Assembly (NCBI GenBank): GCA_029262005.1
Contig: JAJDAG010000173.1
Coordinates: 1 to 60,882, forward strand
DNA: 60,882 bases
Direction of reading: 5' to 3'
Source: Candidatus Zhuqueibacterota bacterium
Lineage (GTDB): Bacteria; Zhuqueibacterota; Zhuqueibacteria; Oceanimicrobiales; Oceanimicrobiaceae
The position numbers were made by a program, and so were the translations under genes. Position 1 is the stretch's first letter; every line of letters starts with the position of its first letter. Of the stretch, positions 43,236-53,365 are shown piece by piece. The notes beneath the pieces were generated by a model. It was not told the origin of the DNA. It saw only the letters and a program-made list of their open reading frames with translations, and ran no database searches.

Positions 43236-45065
43236 TTAGTTGTAAAAACTGTCGCGGTAATCTTTGACTTCAGCTCTTGCTTTTGCTCCGGCATACCAAT
43301 TGGAGAATGCCTCGTTCTCCTTGCGTTGTTTTAAAGTAGTCTCAACCTGCAAGCGTTTGACCAGAAAATCCTGTGAGATGAACTCACTTTTTTCAAGCAG
43401 CTTCAAAATGTAATAGCCGCGTGTGCCCTTGACGGGTGATGAGATGTCCCCAACTTTTTGTAGAGAGAATGCCGCACCAATGAAGCCGGGATCTCTGCCC
43501 ACACTGGTTACAAAGCCGGCACGATTAAATGGGTCGGTTTCGACCGTATCAACGCTATCCTGTTCGGCGATTTTTTCAAAATCAACGCCTCCTTGAACTT
43601 CAGTATAAATCTTTTGAGCGAGGTCGCCTGCTTTGTCCATCTGTGCTTCAGAAGTCAATTTGTTCGTGATGAGCAGACGTACTTCGTCCAGTGTTTTGAT
43701 CTTATCGGATTGTATCTCCGCAACTTTGAACACGATTAAACCATCGTTGGTCTCTTCAACCGGTCCGACATCACCAACTCTGCCCCGGAACACGAAGTTG
43801 CTGATCCGGGTGTTGAGACCAAGTCCCGGAACGAAGCCGGAACCTTTGGTGAATAATCCCGATTTTTTTATAGTACCATCGGTTTCCTTTGCCAGTTCCT
43901 CAAAAGAGCCGCTGGTGGCTTTATCGGCCAGGTAATCTGCGTCGTCACGAATGCGGTTGAGGGTTTTGCGGGAGGCTTCGTATTTCAGCAAAATATGCCG
44001 AGCTTTCACCTCTTCGTTTCTTTTTCCTTTCTCATCCTTTTTCGACAATCTTTTGTCTTCAATTTTGATAATGTGCAGCCCAAATTGTGATTCAACGGGC
44101 CCAACTACATCGCCAATTGCAGCTGCAAAAGCAGCCTCCTCAAATGATTTAACCATGGCACCTTTGCCAAAGTACCCGAGGTCCCCGCCTTTGTCGCGGC
44201 TTCCCTGGTCTTCAGAATATGTTTCTGCTATCTCGGCAAAGTCTTCGCCATCTTTGGCTCTTTGCAACAAGCGGTTCGCTTCTGCCTCGGTATTGACTGA
44301 GTCCAGCGCAGTGGCTTTGGTGGATAGCAATACGTATTCAATGGCTCGCTGTTCGCTTTGTTTGTAGTCCTCTTGGTGTTGGTTATAATATTCCTCAACG
44401 CTGGCATCTTCAATTTTTATGTCTTCGCTGCTAAATACTTTGGGATCAACAAAAATGTATTGTACTTTTGCGTTCTGATTATTTTTGAGATACTCTCTCA
44501 TAATCTCTTCTTCAGTAATGCGAACGGTTGCCAGCAGACGTTGCTGAAATTTTTCGAATGGCAAATTGTCACGCAAATAACTTTCAATAGGCGCCCATTG
44601 CTCGGCCAAACTGGGGTCGTTGATAGCAGCCTGGTATATTGCCATATCAAACTGTTTTTGTTCATTTAAAAAAGAAGGATTTGTTTTCAAAATTTCAGGC
44701 GGATCATTGAACAGGCGGTAAACGATTTCTGCATCAGCAGCAACAATTTCGTTTTCCGTCAGCTCTTTTCTAATTAACACGTCCCGAATCATGGCCTCCC
44801 AAACCTGGTTGCGAATGAAAGTGCGTTGTGCGTCGGCAATTTCACCACCAGCTTGTTGACGGTATTGGTCCATCTGTCGCGCGAATGCTGCATCAAATTG
44901 CTTGGCGTCGATTTCCACACCATCGACTTCGCCAACGGCCGTGGTATTGACCGAGCGCCCTGTGTAATTCATACCCCAGCTAAAAATAATCGTACCAATA
45001 AAGGCGAGAATCAGAGTGTACAAAATGATGCTTGTCATACTTCGCATCTTGTTCATTACAGCCAT
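43236..45065 (-). CDS. ppiD: PpiD/SurA-type periplasmic peptidyl-prolyl isomerase
   Basis: The protein helps outer-membrane proteins fold. It has an N-terminal membrane anchor (SIILYTLILAFIGTIIFSWG, residues about 11-30), a SurA-like N-domain (about 40-215) and two rotamase (PPIC) domains near 235-345 (GDLGYFGKGAMVKSFEEAAF, QFGLHIIKIEDKR) and 350-470 (ARHILLKYEAS). The length of 609 agrees with PpiD (~620). The start at 45065 gives a short cytoplasmic N-terminus, as expected. The neighbouring genes give no functional clue except other envelope functions in the region. Confidence 0.9.
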   Translation of the reverse strand: MAVMNKMRSMTSIILYTLILAFIGTIIFSWGMNYTGRSVNTTAVGEVDGVEIDAKQFDAAFARQMDQYRQQAGGEIADAQRTFIRNQVWEAMIRDVLIRKELTENEIVAADAEIVYRLFNDPPEILKTNPSFLNEQKQFDMAIYQAAINDPSLAEQWAPIESYLRDNLPFEKFQQRLLATVRITEEEIMREYLKNNQNAKVQYIFVDPKVFSSEDIKIEDASVEEYYNQHQEDYKQSEQRAIEYVLLSTKATALDSVNTEAEANRLLQRAKDGEDFAEIAETYSEDQGSRDKGGDLGYFGKGAMVKSFEEAAFAAAIGDVVGPVESQFGLHIIKIEDKRLSKKDEKGKRNEEVKARHILLKYEASRKTLNRIRDDADYLADKATSGSFEELAKETDGTIKKSGLFTKGSGFVPGLGLNTRISNFVFRGRVGDVGPVEETNDGLIVFKVAEIQSDKIKTLDEVRLLITNKLTSEAQMDKAGDLAQKIYTEVQGGVDFEKIAEQDSVDTVETDPFNRAGFVTSVGRDPGFIGAAFSLQKVGDISSPVKGTRGYYILKLLEKSEFISQDFLVKRLQVETTLKQRKENEAFSNWYAGAKARAEVKDYRDSFYN

Positions 45066-45279
45066 CTCAATAGTTCTCCAGTTAAGTTGTTAGCATGAAC
45101 CCCAAGAGTCTCGAACCTTGTCCGGGCAGCCGTGAAACGCTATTTCACTTGTTGTTACTTTTTTGTGCAAGCGAATGGATCGCGGAAGTCAAAAAAGTCG
45201 GCTTGAAAAGTGCAATTTTTAGAACACAAAATATAGTTGCTATTCAGGCAAGATGCAAGGTCTTTTTTAGGTTTTGACC

Positions 45280-45308
45280 TTGACATTTTGTCATGTCCTG
45301 CGTATATT
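45280..45308 (+). promoter_or_regulatory. Near-consensus sigma-70 promoter
   Basis: TTGACA at 45280-45285 and TATATT at 45303-45308 are separated by 17 bp, the optimal spacing for housekeeping sigma. The predicted start of transcription is near 45315. The next gene is uvrB at 45723, leaving a leader of about 408 nt if the promoter drives it. Confidence 0.7.
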
Positions 45309-45538
45309 TTACCTTGCCGGCAGAGCAAAAACGAATAAATGATTAGGCAGATCAAGAAAGAGGGAAATTAGATTTGCCGATACTCATAACAGGTTTTCTG
45401 AAATTATCACGACCGGTATTGGGATGATTATGCTCGACCGCGCTTGTTGGTAAAATACGCTGAATATGAGTGTTTTCAGCACTAAAAAATGAACCTGCGC
45501 TGCTGGTGGGGGTATGTCGCCTGACAAGGCGCTGCTCT

Positions 45539-45592
45539 CGGACTGCCCAAAGCGGCTCGGTTTTCGTATATTACACAACTGTTGGCAGTCCG
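45539..45592. other. Stem-loop in the uvrB upstream region
   Basis: CGGACTGCC at 45539-45547 pairs exactly with GGCAGTCCG at 45584-45592; after a bulged C the AA and TT pair too. The loop is about 33 nt. It has no T-run, so it is not a classical terminator. It would be transcribed from the promoter at 45280 and could be part of a structured leader or small RNA. Confidence 0.45.
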
Positions 45593-45722
45593 GGCTTTTC
45601 GTGCAATTCACACTTTGTTTTTCAGGTCGAAGTGTTGGCCCAGGAGTTTCGGGATTGACGGGCTTGGCACAGACAGATTAAATTCATCATTTTTATCCAT
45701 GCGGCTTCTCCGCTAAATATTT

Positions 45723-47741
45723 ATGGCTAAGTTCGAGCTTCACGCTGATTTCAAACCCACCGGTGACCAACCGCGCGCCATTGCTGAGCTGACTGAAGGT
45801 ATATTACGTGGTGATTCCTATCAGACCCTGCTTGGGGTAACAGGCAGCGGCAAGACTTTCACAATGGCTAATGTTATCGCCAATGTTGGCAAACCCACGC
45901 TGATTATTTCCCATAATAAAACGCTGGCCGCCCAACTTTATGGTGAGTTCAAGAGTTTTTTCCCCAACAATGCAGTTGAGTATTTTATCAGCTACTACGA
46001 TTATTATCAACCGGAGGCGTATGTTCTTTCGAGTGATACTTACATTGAAAAAGACACTTCAGTCAATGATGAAATAGATCGTCTGCGGTTGAAGGCCACC
46101 AGCTCTGTGCTGTCGCGCGAGGATGTCATTATTATCGCATCAGTATCCTGCATTTATGGTCTTGGCGACCCTGATGATTACCGCCGTGAGCTTATTACAT
46201 TGAGCCGGGGGCAGGTGGTTGATCGCAATTTCATTTTGTCAGAGCTGGTCGACAGCTACTATACCCGCAACGATTTCGAATTCGTGCGCGGCACCTTTCG
46301 CGTGCGCGGAGATGTGGTTGAGATTTTTCCGGCTTATGAGGAAGTGGCTTTTCGAATTGAGATGTTTGGTGACGAAATTGAACGAATAAATGTGGTCGAT
46401 ACGGTCAGCGGCGAAATTCTTGCATCTCAGGAGACGGTGGCCATTTATCCGGCCAAACATTTTGTTACCCCGGCACACAAAGTAAGACGCGCCATTCAGT
46501 CAATCCGTGTAGAACTGGCCGAGCGTTTGAAATTCTACCGTGAAAATGGCAAGTTACTGGAAGCGCAGCGGTTGGAAATGCGCACCAATTATGATCTTGA
46601 AATGTTACAGGAACTGGGTTACTGTAGCGGTGTTGAGAATTATTCTCGCCATCTTTCCGGTCGAGTAGCCGGGCAAAAACCGTATACGCTGTTGGATTAT
46701 TTCCCGAAGGATTTCATGACCATTGTCGATGAGTCACACGCAACTGTGCCGCAGATTAATGGCATGTATCATGGAGACCGCTCGCGCAAGGAGATGCTGG
46801 TGGAACATGGTTTCAGGTTGCCCTCTGCCCTGGACAATCGCCCGTTAACTTTTGAAGAATTTAATGGAATGATGAATGAAATGGTTTTTGTTTCGGCCAC
46901 ACCGGCGGATTTTGAGTTTGAAAAGTCAAAAGGTGTGGTGGTGGAACAGATTATTCGGCCAACCGGCCTCATGGACCCCGAGATTGTGATAAGACCCGTA
47001 CTGCAACAAATAGATGATCTTGTGGACGAAATACGCCGCCGCGTCAAAAGGCAACATCGTACGCTTGTTACAACGCTGACCAAACGCATGGCTGAAGATT
47101 TGACCGATTATATGGCAGGGTTGGATATTCGCGTCCGTTACCTGCATTCAGAAATAGCTGCTTTGCAGCGTGTGGAAATTTTGCGTGATTTGCGTCTGGG
47201 TGAATTTGATGTGCTTGTGGGGGTCAATTTGCTGCGGGAGGGCCTCGATTTGCCTGAGGTCTCTCTGGTGGCGGTTTTGGATGCGGACAAAGAAGGGTTT
47301 CTGAGATCAAAACGGTCACTGATGCAAATTGCCGGCCGGGCTGCGCGCAATGTTTCGGGAAAAGTGATATTTTATGCAGATAAGATAACCAATTCAATGC
47401 AGGGTACAATTGATGAGACAAACCGCCGCCGCAAGTTGCAAACAGAGTATAATGAGACCCACGGCATTCAACCGAAATCAATTTTTAAGTCATACGAGCA
47501 AGTTATGAGTTCAACGCGGGTGGCAGATGTTAAATCGTCAAAGTGGGGTAAGGCAGCAGACGACCGTTTTGATACGGCGGCCTGGAAAGAACTTCCGCCA
47601 ATCGAGAAGGAAGAAATTCTTGAACGTTTGGAAAAGGAAATGCTGCAAGCTGCTGGAAAGTTGGAGTTTGAAAAGGCGGCTGGGCTTCGTGATGAAATTG
47701 ACCGCTTGACAGGCAAAAAGAATTCAAAAGTGTTAAGGTGA
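45723..47741 (+). CDS. uvrB: Excinuclease ABC subunit B
   Basis: UvrB is the damage-verification helicase of nucleotide excision repair; it takes over from UvrA and recruits UvrC. It starts with [11 protein letters not shown], then Walker [10 protein letters not shown] (near 39), the beta-hairpin tyrosines [11 protein letters not shown] (near 90), IVDESHATV near 338 and helicase motifs such as [14 protein letters not shown] and [12 protein letters not shown]-terminal UVR domain ([16 protein letters not shown]) for UvrC binding is near 640-665. The length of 672 is typical. No strong ribosome-binding site precedes the ATG at 45723. I did not find a recognisable SOS box upstream. Confidence 0.97.
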   Translation: MAKFELHADFKPTGDQPRAIAELTEGILRGDSYQTLLGVTGSGKTFTMANVIANVGKPTLIISHNKTLAAQLYGEFKSFFPNNAVEYFISYYDYYQPEAYVLSSDTYIEKDTSVNDEIDRLRLKATSSVLSREDVIIIASVSCIYGLGDPDDYRRELITLSRGQVVDRNFILSELVDSYYTRNDFEFVRGTFRVRGDVVEIFPAYEEVAFRIEMFGDEIERINVVDTVSGEILASQETVAIYPAKHFVTPAHKVRRAIQSIRVELAERLKFYRENGKLLEAQRLEMRTNYDLEMLQELGYCSGVENYSRHLSGRVAGQKPYTLLDYFPKDFMTIVDESHATVPQINGMYHGDRSRKEMLVEHGFRLPSALDNRPLTFEEFNGMMNEMVFVSATPADFEFEKSKGVVVEQIIRPTGLMDPEIVIRPVLQQIDDLVDEIRRRVKRQHRTLVTTLTKRMAEDLTDYMAGLDIRVRYLHSEIAALQRVEILRDLRLGEFDVLVGVNLLREGLDLPEVSLVAVLDADKEGFLRSKRSLMQIAGRAARNVSGKVIFYADKITNSMQGTIDETNRRRKLQTEYNETHGIQPKSIFKSYEQVMSSTRVADVKSSKWGKAADDRFDTAAWKELPPIEKEEILERLEKEMLQAAGKLEFEKAAGLRDEIDRLTGKKNSKVLR

Positions 47742-47813
47742 ACCAGAACTTGAGATGAAAACAATGCTGTTTTTCACTCTGCTCATTTTAAAAATTAACT
47801 GAGAACTGAAAAT

Positions 47814-49106
47814 ATGCGAGTATTGGTAATTGGAAACGGTGGCCGTGAACACGCGCTTGTGTGGAAATTCTCTCAAAGTATTTTGGTGGAGAAAATATAT
47901 TGTGCACCGGGAAATCCGGGTATCCGTGAGTTGGCTGAATGCATTGACATTGCTCCGGATGACATTCCCTCACTGTTGAGTTTTGCCGCAGAGAATGAGG
48001 TGGACTTGACGGTCGTTGGGCCTGAAGGGCCGTTGGTCAATGGCATTGTAGATCAATTTGAAGCCAAAGGGCTTCATATCTTTGGACCAAGTGCAAGGGC
48101 TGCAGAGCTTGAGGGAAGCAAAGTTTTTACAAAATATCTACTTGATAAATATCACATTCCCACGGCAGATTGCATTGTTTTCGAAAAATATGAGGAAGCC
48201 AGAGATTACCTGAACGAAGTCAGTTATCCCACGGTTGTAAAGGCCGATGGGCTTGCTGCTGGAAAAGGCACGTTCATTTGTGCTACGCTAGAGGAGGCGG
48301 TTACCGCCCTTGACAAAATTATGATAGAAAGAATCTTTGGCAAATCCGGCAAAAAGGTCATTGTCGAAGAGTTTATGCAGGGCGAGGAGGCTTCGATTAT
48401 TGCAATCACGGATGGTGAAAATCTTGTTTACCTGCCGTCGGCGCAGGATCACAAAGCGATTTTCGATAATGATGAGGGCCCAAATACAGGCGGTATGGGC
48501 GCTTATGCTCCGGCCCCGGTCATGACGGATGCCTTGCTGGAGCGTGTGCACACTGAGATTATGCTGCCAGCGGTCAGAGCGATGGTGCTGGAAAATCGTC
48601 CTTATCGCGGTGTTTTATATGCGGGGTTGATGATCACGGCTGATGGACCAAAGGTTGTTGAATTCAACTGCCGTTTTGGCGACCCGGAAACACAGGTGCT
48701 GCTGCCCCTGGTTCGTGACGACATCGTTGAATTGATGCACACAGTGGCCATCGGAAAGCTAATTAAATCCCAATTGAATTTGCACAATGATTGGGCCATG
48801 TGTGTGGTCATTGCATCCGGTGGCTATCCTGGTCGTTACGAAAATGGCCAGGAAATTTTTGGCCTGGAGCGACCGCTGGGAGATGATATCATGGTTTTTC
48901 ACGCCGGCACGAAATCCACGGAAGATGGCAAGGTTGTGACGAATGGCGGACGCGTTTTGGGGGTTACGGCCCGGGCCGGTGACTTTTATGCAGCTCGCGA
49001 AAGGGCTTATTGGGCTGTCGGGAAAATTACTTTTGACAAAGCCTACTACCGCAAGGATATTGGCTTAAAGGCACAGAAGCATTTGCAAGGAAGTACAAAG
49101 AAATAG
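47814..49106 (+). CDS. purD: Phosphoribosylamine-glycine ligase
   Basis: PurD joins glycine to phosphoribosylamine in purine biosynthesis, using ATP. It starts MRVLVIGNGGREHALVWK, the N-terminal motif of the family. The ATP-grasp part has VKADGLAAGKGT (near 142), VEEFMQGEEASI (near 184), FDNDEGPNTGGMGAYAP near 225 and CRFGDPETQVLLP (near 285). The length of 430 is usual. It follows uvrB by 72 bp without a visible terminator. The rest of the pur pathway is not in the window. Confidence 0.96.
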   Translation: MRVLVIGNGGREHALVWKFSQSILVEKIYCAPGNPGIRELAECIDIAPDDIPSLLSFAAENEVDLTVVGPEGPLVNGIVDQFEAKGLHIFGPSARAAELEGSKVFTKYLLDKYHIPTADCIVFEKYEEARDYLNEVSYPTVVKADGLAAGKGTFICATLEEAVTALDKIMIERIFGKSGKKVIVEEFMQGEEASIIAITDGENLVYLPSAQDHKAIFDNDEGPNTGGMGAYAPAPVMTDALLERVHTEIMLPAVRAMVLENRPYRGVLYAGLMITADGPKVVEFNCRFGDPETQVLLPLVRDDIVELMHTVAIGKLIKSQLNLHNDWAMCVVIASGGYPGRYENGQEIFGLERPLGDDIMVFHAGTKSTEDGKVVTNGGRVLGVTARAGDFYAARERAYWAVGKITFDKAYYRKDIGLKAQKHLQGSTKK

Positions 49107-49190
49107 GGTTTGCAAAACCGTCGAATACTAAAACAAAGTAGTCTGAAAAACAGACTCTATTAAATATTACCAAACGAAAAGGACATCGTT

Positions 49191-50117
49191 ATGAAAATTT
49201 TAGTCACTGGCGGAGCCGGGTTTATCGGTTCCCACATCGTCGATGCCTATATCGAGCAGGGGCATGAAGTTGTGATTATTGACGATTTTTCATCCGGCTC
49301 TGAGAGCAACTTAAATCCGAAAGCAAAAGTATTTAGATGCGGCATTCAGGACGACCGGGTTCGTGACATTTTTGCCGGCAATCAGTTTGATATTATGAAT
49401 CATCATGCAGCTCAGATGGATGTGCGAAAGTCCGTGGCTGATCCCGTATTTGATGCCGGCACCAACGTTCTGGGCACTTTGAATCTCCTGCAAAATTGTG
49501 TTGAGTACAAAGTGAAGAAGGTCATTTTTTCTTCCACGGGGGGGGCGGTTTATGGTGAACAGGAGACGTTTCCTGCAGATGAATCCCACCCGACCTGGCC
49601 ACTTTCACCTTATGGCATTACAAAGTTGACTTGCGAAAAATACTTGTTTTATTATCATCAGGTATTTGGTCTGCCTTATATCGCTTTTCGTTATGCCAAT
49701 GTTTACGGGCCACGGCAAAATCCACACGGAGAAGCGGGCGTTGTTGCAATTTTTATTGAAAAGCTTATGAGGGGTGAAAAGGCTATCATTAATGGCGACG
49801 GTTTACAAACTCGCGATTATGTCTTTGTCGCCGACCTGGTTAGGGCAAATTTAAAGGCGCTTGAACACGAGGCTTGCGATGTAATTAATCTCGGAACCGG
49901 TAAGGAAACCGATGTGAATACGATTTTTCGGTATCTGAACGAACTCACCGGCGCAAACGTTGAAGAAAATCACGGTGAGGCAAAACTGGGCGAACAATTA
50001 CGTAGTTGCCTGTCCATCAAAAGGGCCGGAGCGGTTTTGGACTGGCAGCCTGAAATCGAATTGAGCGCAGGGCTGGCCAGAACGGTGCAATACTTTAAGG
50101 AAGAGGAATCCGAGTAG
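49191..50117 (+). CDS. NAD-dependent sugar-nucleotide epimerase (UDP-glucose 4-epimerase family)
   Basis: This extended short-chain dehydrogenase has the NAD-binding TGGAGFIGSHIVDAY at residues about 6-20, then DDFSSGSESN. The catalytic YGITK (Tyr-x-x-x-Lys) is near 142 and an upstream Ser/Thr segment reads FSSTGGAVYGE. AFRYANVYGPRQNPHGEAG is a typical substrate-loop motif, and the RDYVFVADL motif is near 220. The closest groups are GalE-like and dTDP-glucose/UDP-GlcNAc epimerases; the exact sugar cannot be read. It would supply sugars for lipopolysaccharide or exopolysaccharide, in keeping with the GT2 enzyme at 54518. A small AGTCTG/CAGACT hairpin (49140-49156) precedes the start. Confidence 0.88.
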   Translation: MKILVTGGAGFIGSHIVDAYIEQGHEVVIIDDFSSGSESNLNPKAKVFRCGIQDDRVRDIFAGNQFDIMNHHAAQMDVRKSVADPVFDAGTNVLGTLNLLQNCVEYKVKKVIFSSTGGAVYGEQETFPADESHPTWPLSPYGITKLTCEKYLFYYHQVFGLPYIAFRYANVYGPRQNPHGEAGVVAIFIEKLMRGEKAIINGDGLQTRDYVFVADLVRANLKALEHEACDVINLGTGKETDVNTIFRYLNELTGANVEENHGEAKLGEQLRSCLSIKRAGAVLDWQPEIELSAGLARTVQYFKEEESE

Positions 50118-50229
50118 CGATCCTCTTGCCCCGGCAGTCCGGGAAAGTTGGAAAAAGATAATCGTGTGATTGGCGAATTATTCAGACTGTTGTTTTTGTC
50201 ACATCACAGTCAATAAGAAGGAAAAAATA

Positions 50230-51393
50230 TTGAATTCAATTGGTGGAAATTTTGGCATTATCGGGCAGTCTGCGGAAATTCAGCAGATATTGTTGACTAT
50301 TAACCAGGTGGCACCTACCGATATTTCAGTGCTGGTCACAGGCGAGAGTGGAACCGGCAAAGAGCTTGTTGCTCAGGCTATTCACGCGCAGAGTCATCGC
50401 CGGGACAAACCCCTTGTTGTCGTAAATTGTGGTGCCATTCCCGAGGGCATTCTTGAGTCAGAACTTTTTGGCCACGAAAAAGGGGCTTTTACCGGTGCTG
50501 TCGGCGCACGCAAAGGCTACTTTGAGCTGGGCGACTCCGGCACAATTTTTCTGGATGAAATCGGTGAAATGCCGCTTCCCACCCAGGTGAAACTGTTGCG
50601 TGTGTTGGAAAACAAAGACTTTATGCGGGTGGGCGGCAGCAAGATGCAAAAGGTTGATGTGCGCGTTGTTGCTGCAACAAACAAGGATCTGCTCCAGGCA
50701 GTGCAGGTAGGTGAATTTCGTGAGGATTTGTACTATCGCTTGAACGCTATTTCAATCCGCATTCCACCTTTGCGCGAGAGACAGGAGGATATTCACTTGA
50801 TTGTTCGTAAAATCGCTGCAGATTTTGCCGGACAAAATCATATCGAATTTGCCGGGTTTACCAACTCGGCTTTTCGCATGTTGCAAGCAGCCGCCTGGCC
50901 GGGAAATGTGCGTGAGCTGAAAAATGTAATTGAAAGCATGATAATCCTGGAAAAGGGTGCCCTTATCGATGAGCTCATCTTATCGCGTTACTTAAGGCCG
51001 CAAGACAGCGGCCTTTCCAGAAATTTGCCGGTACCAACCAATCGGTCGTCGGAAGAAGTGGAGAGGGAATTTATTTATCGGGCATTGCTGGATCTGAAAT
51101 CTGAACTCTCCAAACTTCGGGAAGATATTTACCAGGTGATGTTTTCTAAACACCCGCCCAAGTCGTTGCCGGTTTATTCTGAAGTTGTTTCCAGGGGTAG
51201 TGATGTGGAATTTTCCGGGGAAGTCGCCGAAGCATCACCTGTCGAAGGGAAAACTCTTGGAGAAATAGAACTTTTTATGATCAACAGTGCTTTGGAACAA
51301 TTTGACGGCAGCAAGCGTAAGGCTGCGAAATCCCTTGGAATAAGCGAACGGACGCTTTACAGGAAGATTAAAGAATATGACTTGCCGTTTTAA
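50230..51393 (+). CDS. Sigma-54-dependent Fis-family activator without receiver domain
   Basis: The AAA+ domain follows immediately at the N-terminus: Walker [14 protein letters not shown], the sigma-54 contact loop [12 protein letters not shown] and the [19 protein letters not shown] stretch. A linker of about 75 residues ([18 protein letters not shown]) precedes a Fis-type HTH ([19 protein letters not shown]). An earlier TTG at 50170 would add 20 residues, but AAGGA stands 8 nt before the TTG at 50230, which I prefer. The absence of a receiver means that activation comes by other means. The end overlaps lptE by 17 bp. Such a regulator next to lptE is, from memory, a recurring arrangement in some FCB bacteria, which is not verified. 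Confidence 0.9.
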   Translation: MNSIGGNFGIIGQSAEIQQILLTINQVAPTDISVLVTGESGTGKELVAQAIHAQSHRRDKPLVVVNCGAIPEGILESELFGHEKGAFTGAVGARKGYFELGDSGTIFLDEIGEMPLPTQVKLLRVLENKDFMRVGGSKMQKVDVRVVAATNKDLLQAVQVGEFREDLYYRLNAISIRIPPLRERQEDIHLIVRKIAADFAGQNHIEFAGFTNSAFRMLQAAAWPGNVRELKNVIESMIILEKGALIDELILSRYLRPQDSGLSRNLPVPTNRSSEEVEREFIYRALLDLKSELSKLREDIYQVMFSKHPPKSLPVYSEVVSRGSDVEFSGEVAEASPVEGKTLGEIELFMINSALEQFDGSKRKAAKSLGISERTLYRKIKEYDLPF

Positions 51394-51904
51394 GTTTCGA
51401 TTTCAGATATTCAAGCTCGCTTGCTTAGCCGGCTTGTTACCTTGTTGCTTGACGCAACTTGCGTGCAGTGTGTACTCTTTTTCGAGTTCCGGGGCATCCC
51501 ATTTGAAAACCGTTGCCATCCCGGTTTTTCAGGATCAGACTTCTGAATTTGGAATCAAGGAAAAACTGACGGATGAAGTCCAGGAGCAATTTACGCGTGA
51601 TAATACTTTGCGAGTAACAGAGCGCCGCAACGCAGATTCTTTAATAGAGGGCAAAATCATTCGCGTAAATGACGAGGCTGGTGCTTTTAGCAGCGACGAA
51701 AGTGTGCAGGATATCAAGGTGTTTATTTCCGTTTCGGTGAAATATCGTGATTTGAAAAAGCGAAAAACTGTCTGGGATGAGCAGTTCACACAATGGGGAA
51801 CATTCAATCCGGATGAGGGAACACAAAGCAGGGAGACTGCAATTGATGAGGCAATTGGTAAAATTGCGACTGATATTCTTAATAAATCAGTCTCCGGGTG
51901 GTAA
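51377..51904 (+). CDS. lptE: LptE-like LPS-assembly lipoprotein
   Basis: The N-terminal signal sequence ends in the lipobox LTQLAC (near residue 30), followed by VYSFSSSGASHLKTVAIP, which fits LptE of Bacteroidota-type genomes. Residues about 35-170 form a beta-alpha fold of about 135 residues; TVAIPVFQDQTSEFGIKEKL is the family-like stretch. LptE is the plug of the LptD channel that inserts lipopolysaccharide in the outer membrane. LptD is not adjacent. The gene starts inside the 3' end of the sigma-54 activator gene (17-bp overlap), so translation may be coupled. Confidence 0.78.
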   Translation: MTCRFKFRFQIFKLACLAGLLPCCLTQLACSVYSFSSSGASHLKTVAIPVFQDQTSEFGIKEKLTDEVQEQFTRDNTLRVTERRNADSLIEGKIIRVNDEAGAFSSDESVQDIKVFISVSVKYRDLKKRKTVWDEQFTQWGTFNPDEGTQSRETAIDEAIGKIATDILNKSVSGW

Positions 51905-51976
51905 AAAAACAGTTGCACGGCCACACATAAATGCTTAAATTTAAAAAAATTGTTGTCTAATTCATTGGATATTAAA

Positions 51977-53365
51977 ATGTCTGGAAATAATCAAAGGGAT
52001 GTTGAGTTTCTCGAAGGTCGTTTGCGAGAGCAGCCGGACTCTATGTTATTTGCCCGGCTTGCAGACATTTATCTCGAAATGAACAGGGTGGACGAAGCAA
52101 TTACGCTATGTGAAGCCGGTATCAAAAAACATCCCTACTACTCGACGGGACATTTTGTTCTAGGCAAGTGTTATCTTGCCAACAAAATGCACGAACAGGC
52201 TGAGAAAGAATTAAAACGTGTGCTGCTTTTTGACCCGAAATTTCTCGCTGCTCATAAAATGTACGGCGACCTGATGAAGGAGATTGGTTGGGAAAATACT
52301 TGTGATATGAGCTACAAGCGAATTCTACAAATTGATCCTCTTGAAGAAGCCGCTTTTGCTTATGTTCAAAAGGCAAACGATGCGTCTGCGTTTATGCAGC
52401 CTGGAGGGTCCGCGAAGCCGGCGAGTTTTCAAGAACCGGTTCCCCCTAAAGCGGAGACCTTACCTGAAAAACCGCTTCCTGAAACAAGTGAGACAAGGCC
52501 CGGATTTCAAAACATGCCGGATGCTTTCGGGGCAGAGGACACGCTATCCGACCCTGGGAACTGGGGTGCGCAGGCCTTGCAGAGCCGGCCTCCGCAAGAG
52601 CCTGAGCCAATGAAACCTGAGTCCTCGGACTTGGAATCGAAACCACTGCCCGCAGAGCATGGCTTTGAGCCTGTCGGGCCTCTGCCGGTAACACCTGAGC
52701 AAGAGGACTTGCTGTTCAAAGAACCGGATTCCACGGAAATTGATTTTGTCCAAACTCAACCTTCGCCGACATCGCCTGAACAAACACAGGAATCAGAACT
52801 GGATGAGGAGAAGGCTCAAGAGTTTTCCTATATTCTTGATGATATTTTCAAGGATGAATCAGAAGACGATTTCGTGAAACCACGGGATGTTGATGAGCCT
52901 GCTGAGAATGCGGCCAAAAGTGAATTGACTGATGACCCGGATAATTTTTTAGCAGAGCTTCAACGCAGTCAACGTGAGCCGGAGGCACCGCCGCCGCCAC
53001 CTCTACCTCCATCTGCGGCAAGCGCCCCGCTTTTTACTGAAAAGCCTGAAGAACCCCGGGAGCCTGAAGAGCCCGAACCGTTTAAACGGCCCACTGTGGT
53101 GGATGATTTTGAGTCGAAAGACCAGCCAGAAAAACCTGCTGCTGAGAAAAAGTCGGTTCTCAAAGCCCATATGCCCAGGCGCAAGAAGCAAGGAGATGGC
53201 ATCGCAACACCAACGCTTGGTGAAATTTATGCCGCCCAGGGTCAATACTCCAAGGCAATTGACGTCTTTGAGACATTGATCAAGAAACATCCTGATAATG
53301 AGTTTTACCAGAAAAAGCTTGAGGTTTTGCGAAAGAAGTTGGCAGAAGTGAGTGATGCCCGATAG
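51977..53365 (+). CDS. TPR protein with long Pro/Glu-rich acidic middle region
   Basis: The N-terminal ~120 residues are TPRs (ARLADIYLEMNRVDEAITLC, HFVLGKCYLANKMHEQAEKE). A roughly 240-residue low-complexity region rich in Pro, Glu and Asp follows. A last TPR (GEIYAAQGQYSKAIDVFETL) sits near the C-terminus and is followed by a short charged helix (KKLEVLRKKLAEV). There is no signal peptide. I use the ATG at 51977 (MSGNN) instead of a TTG at 51950. The gene overlaps the M24 peptidase start by 11 bp. I do not know its partner; it is probably a scaffold. Confidence 0.75.
   Translation: MSGNNQRDVEFLEGRLREQPDSMLFARLADIYLEMNRVDEAITLCEAGIKKHPYYSTGHFVLGKCYLANKMHEQAEKELKRVLLFDPKFLAAHKMYGDLMKEIGWENTCDMSYKRILQIDPLEEAAFAYVQKANDASAFMQPGGSAKPASFQEPVPPKAETLPEKPLPETSETRPGFQNMPDAFGAEDTLSDPGNWGAQALQSRPPQEPEPMKPESSDLESKPLPAEHGFEPVGPLPVTPEQEDLLFKEPDSTEIDFVQTQPSPTSPEQTQESELDEEKAQEFSYILDDIFKDESEDDFVKPRDVDEPAENAAKSELTDDPDNFLAELQRSQREPEAPPPPPLPPSAASAPLFTEKPEEPREPEEPEPFKRPTVVDDFESKDQPEKPAAEKKSVLKAHMPRRKKQGDGIATPTLGEIYAAQGQYSKAIDVFETLIKKHPDNEFYQKKLEVLRKKLAEVSDAR

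Larger units (their letters stand above)
45066..45722. other. Long intergenic region between ppiD and uvrB
   Basis: This 657-bp region holds no gene that I can support; short open frames inside it have no good start context. It contains a near-perfect sigma-70-like promoter (45280-45308) that starts about 410 nt upstream of uvrB. A hairpin lies at 45539-45592, and CGCC/GGCG and GCGG/CCGC mini-hairpins are near 45518-45531 and 45701-45713. The ppiD promoter on the minus strand must lie in the left part. The stretch 45315-45722 could be a long 5' UTR or a separate non-coding RNA. Confidence 0.45.

Noticed and set aside
45085-45115. tRNA-like T-arm sequence (GGTTCGAGACTC on the minus strand)
   Set aside because: The neighbouring arms do not pair and no cloverleaf can be formed.
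45470-45658. Short plus-strand open frame before uvrB
   Set aside because: It has no good ribosome-binding site, and composition and motifs do not suggest a protein.
45315-45722. SOS (LexA) box upstream of uvrB
   Set aside because: I looked for CTGT-N8-ACAG-like and GAAC-N4-GTTC-like sites and saw none.
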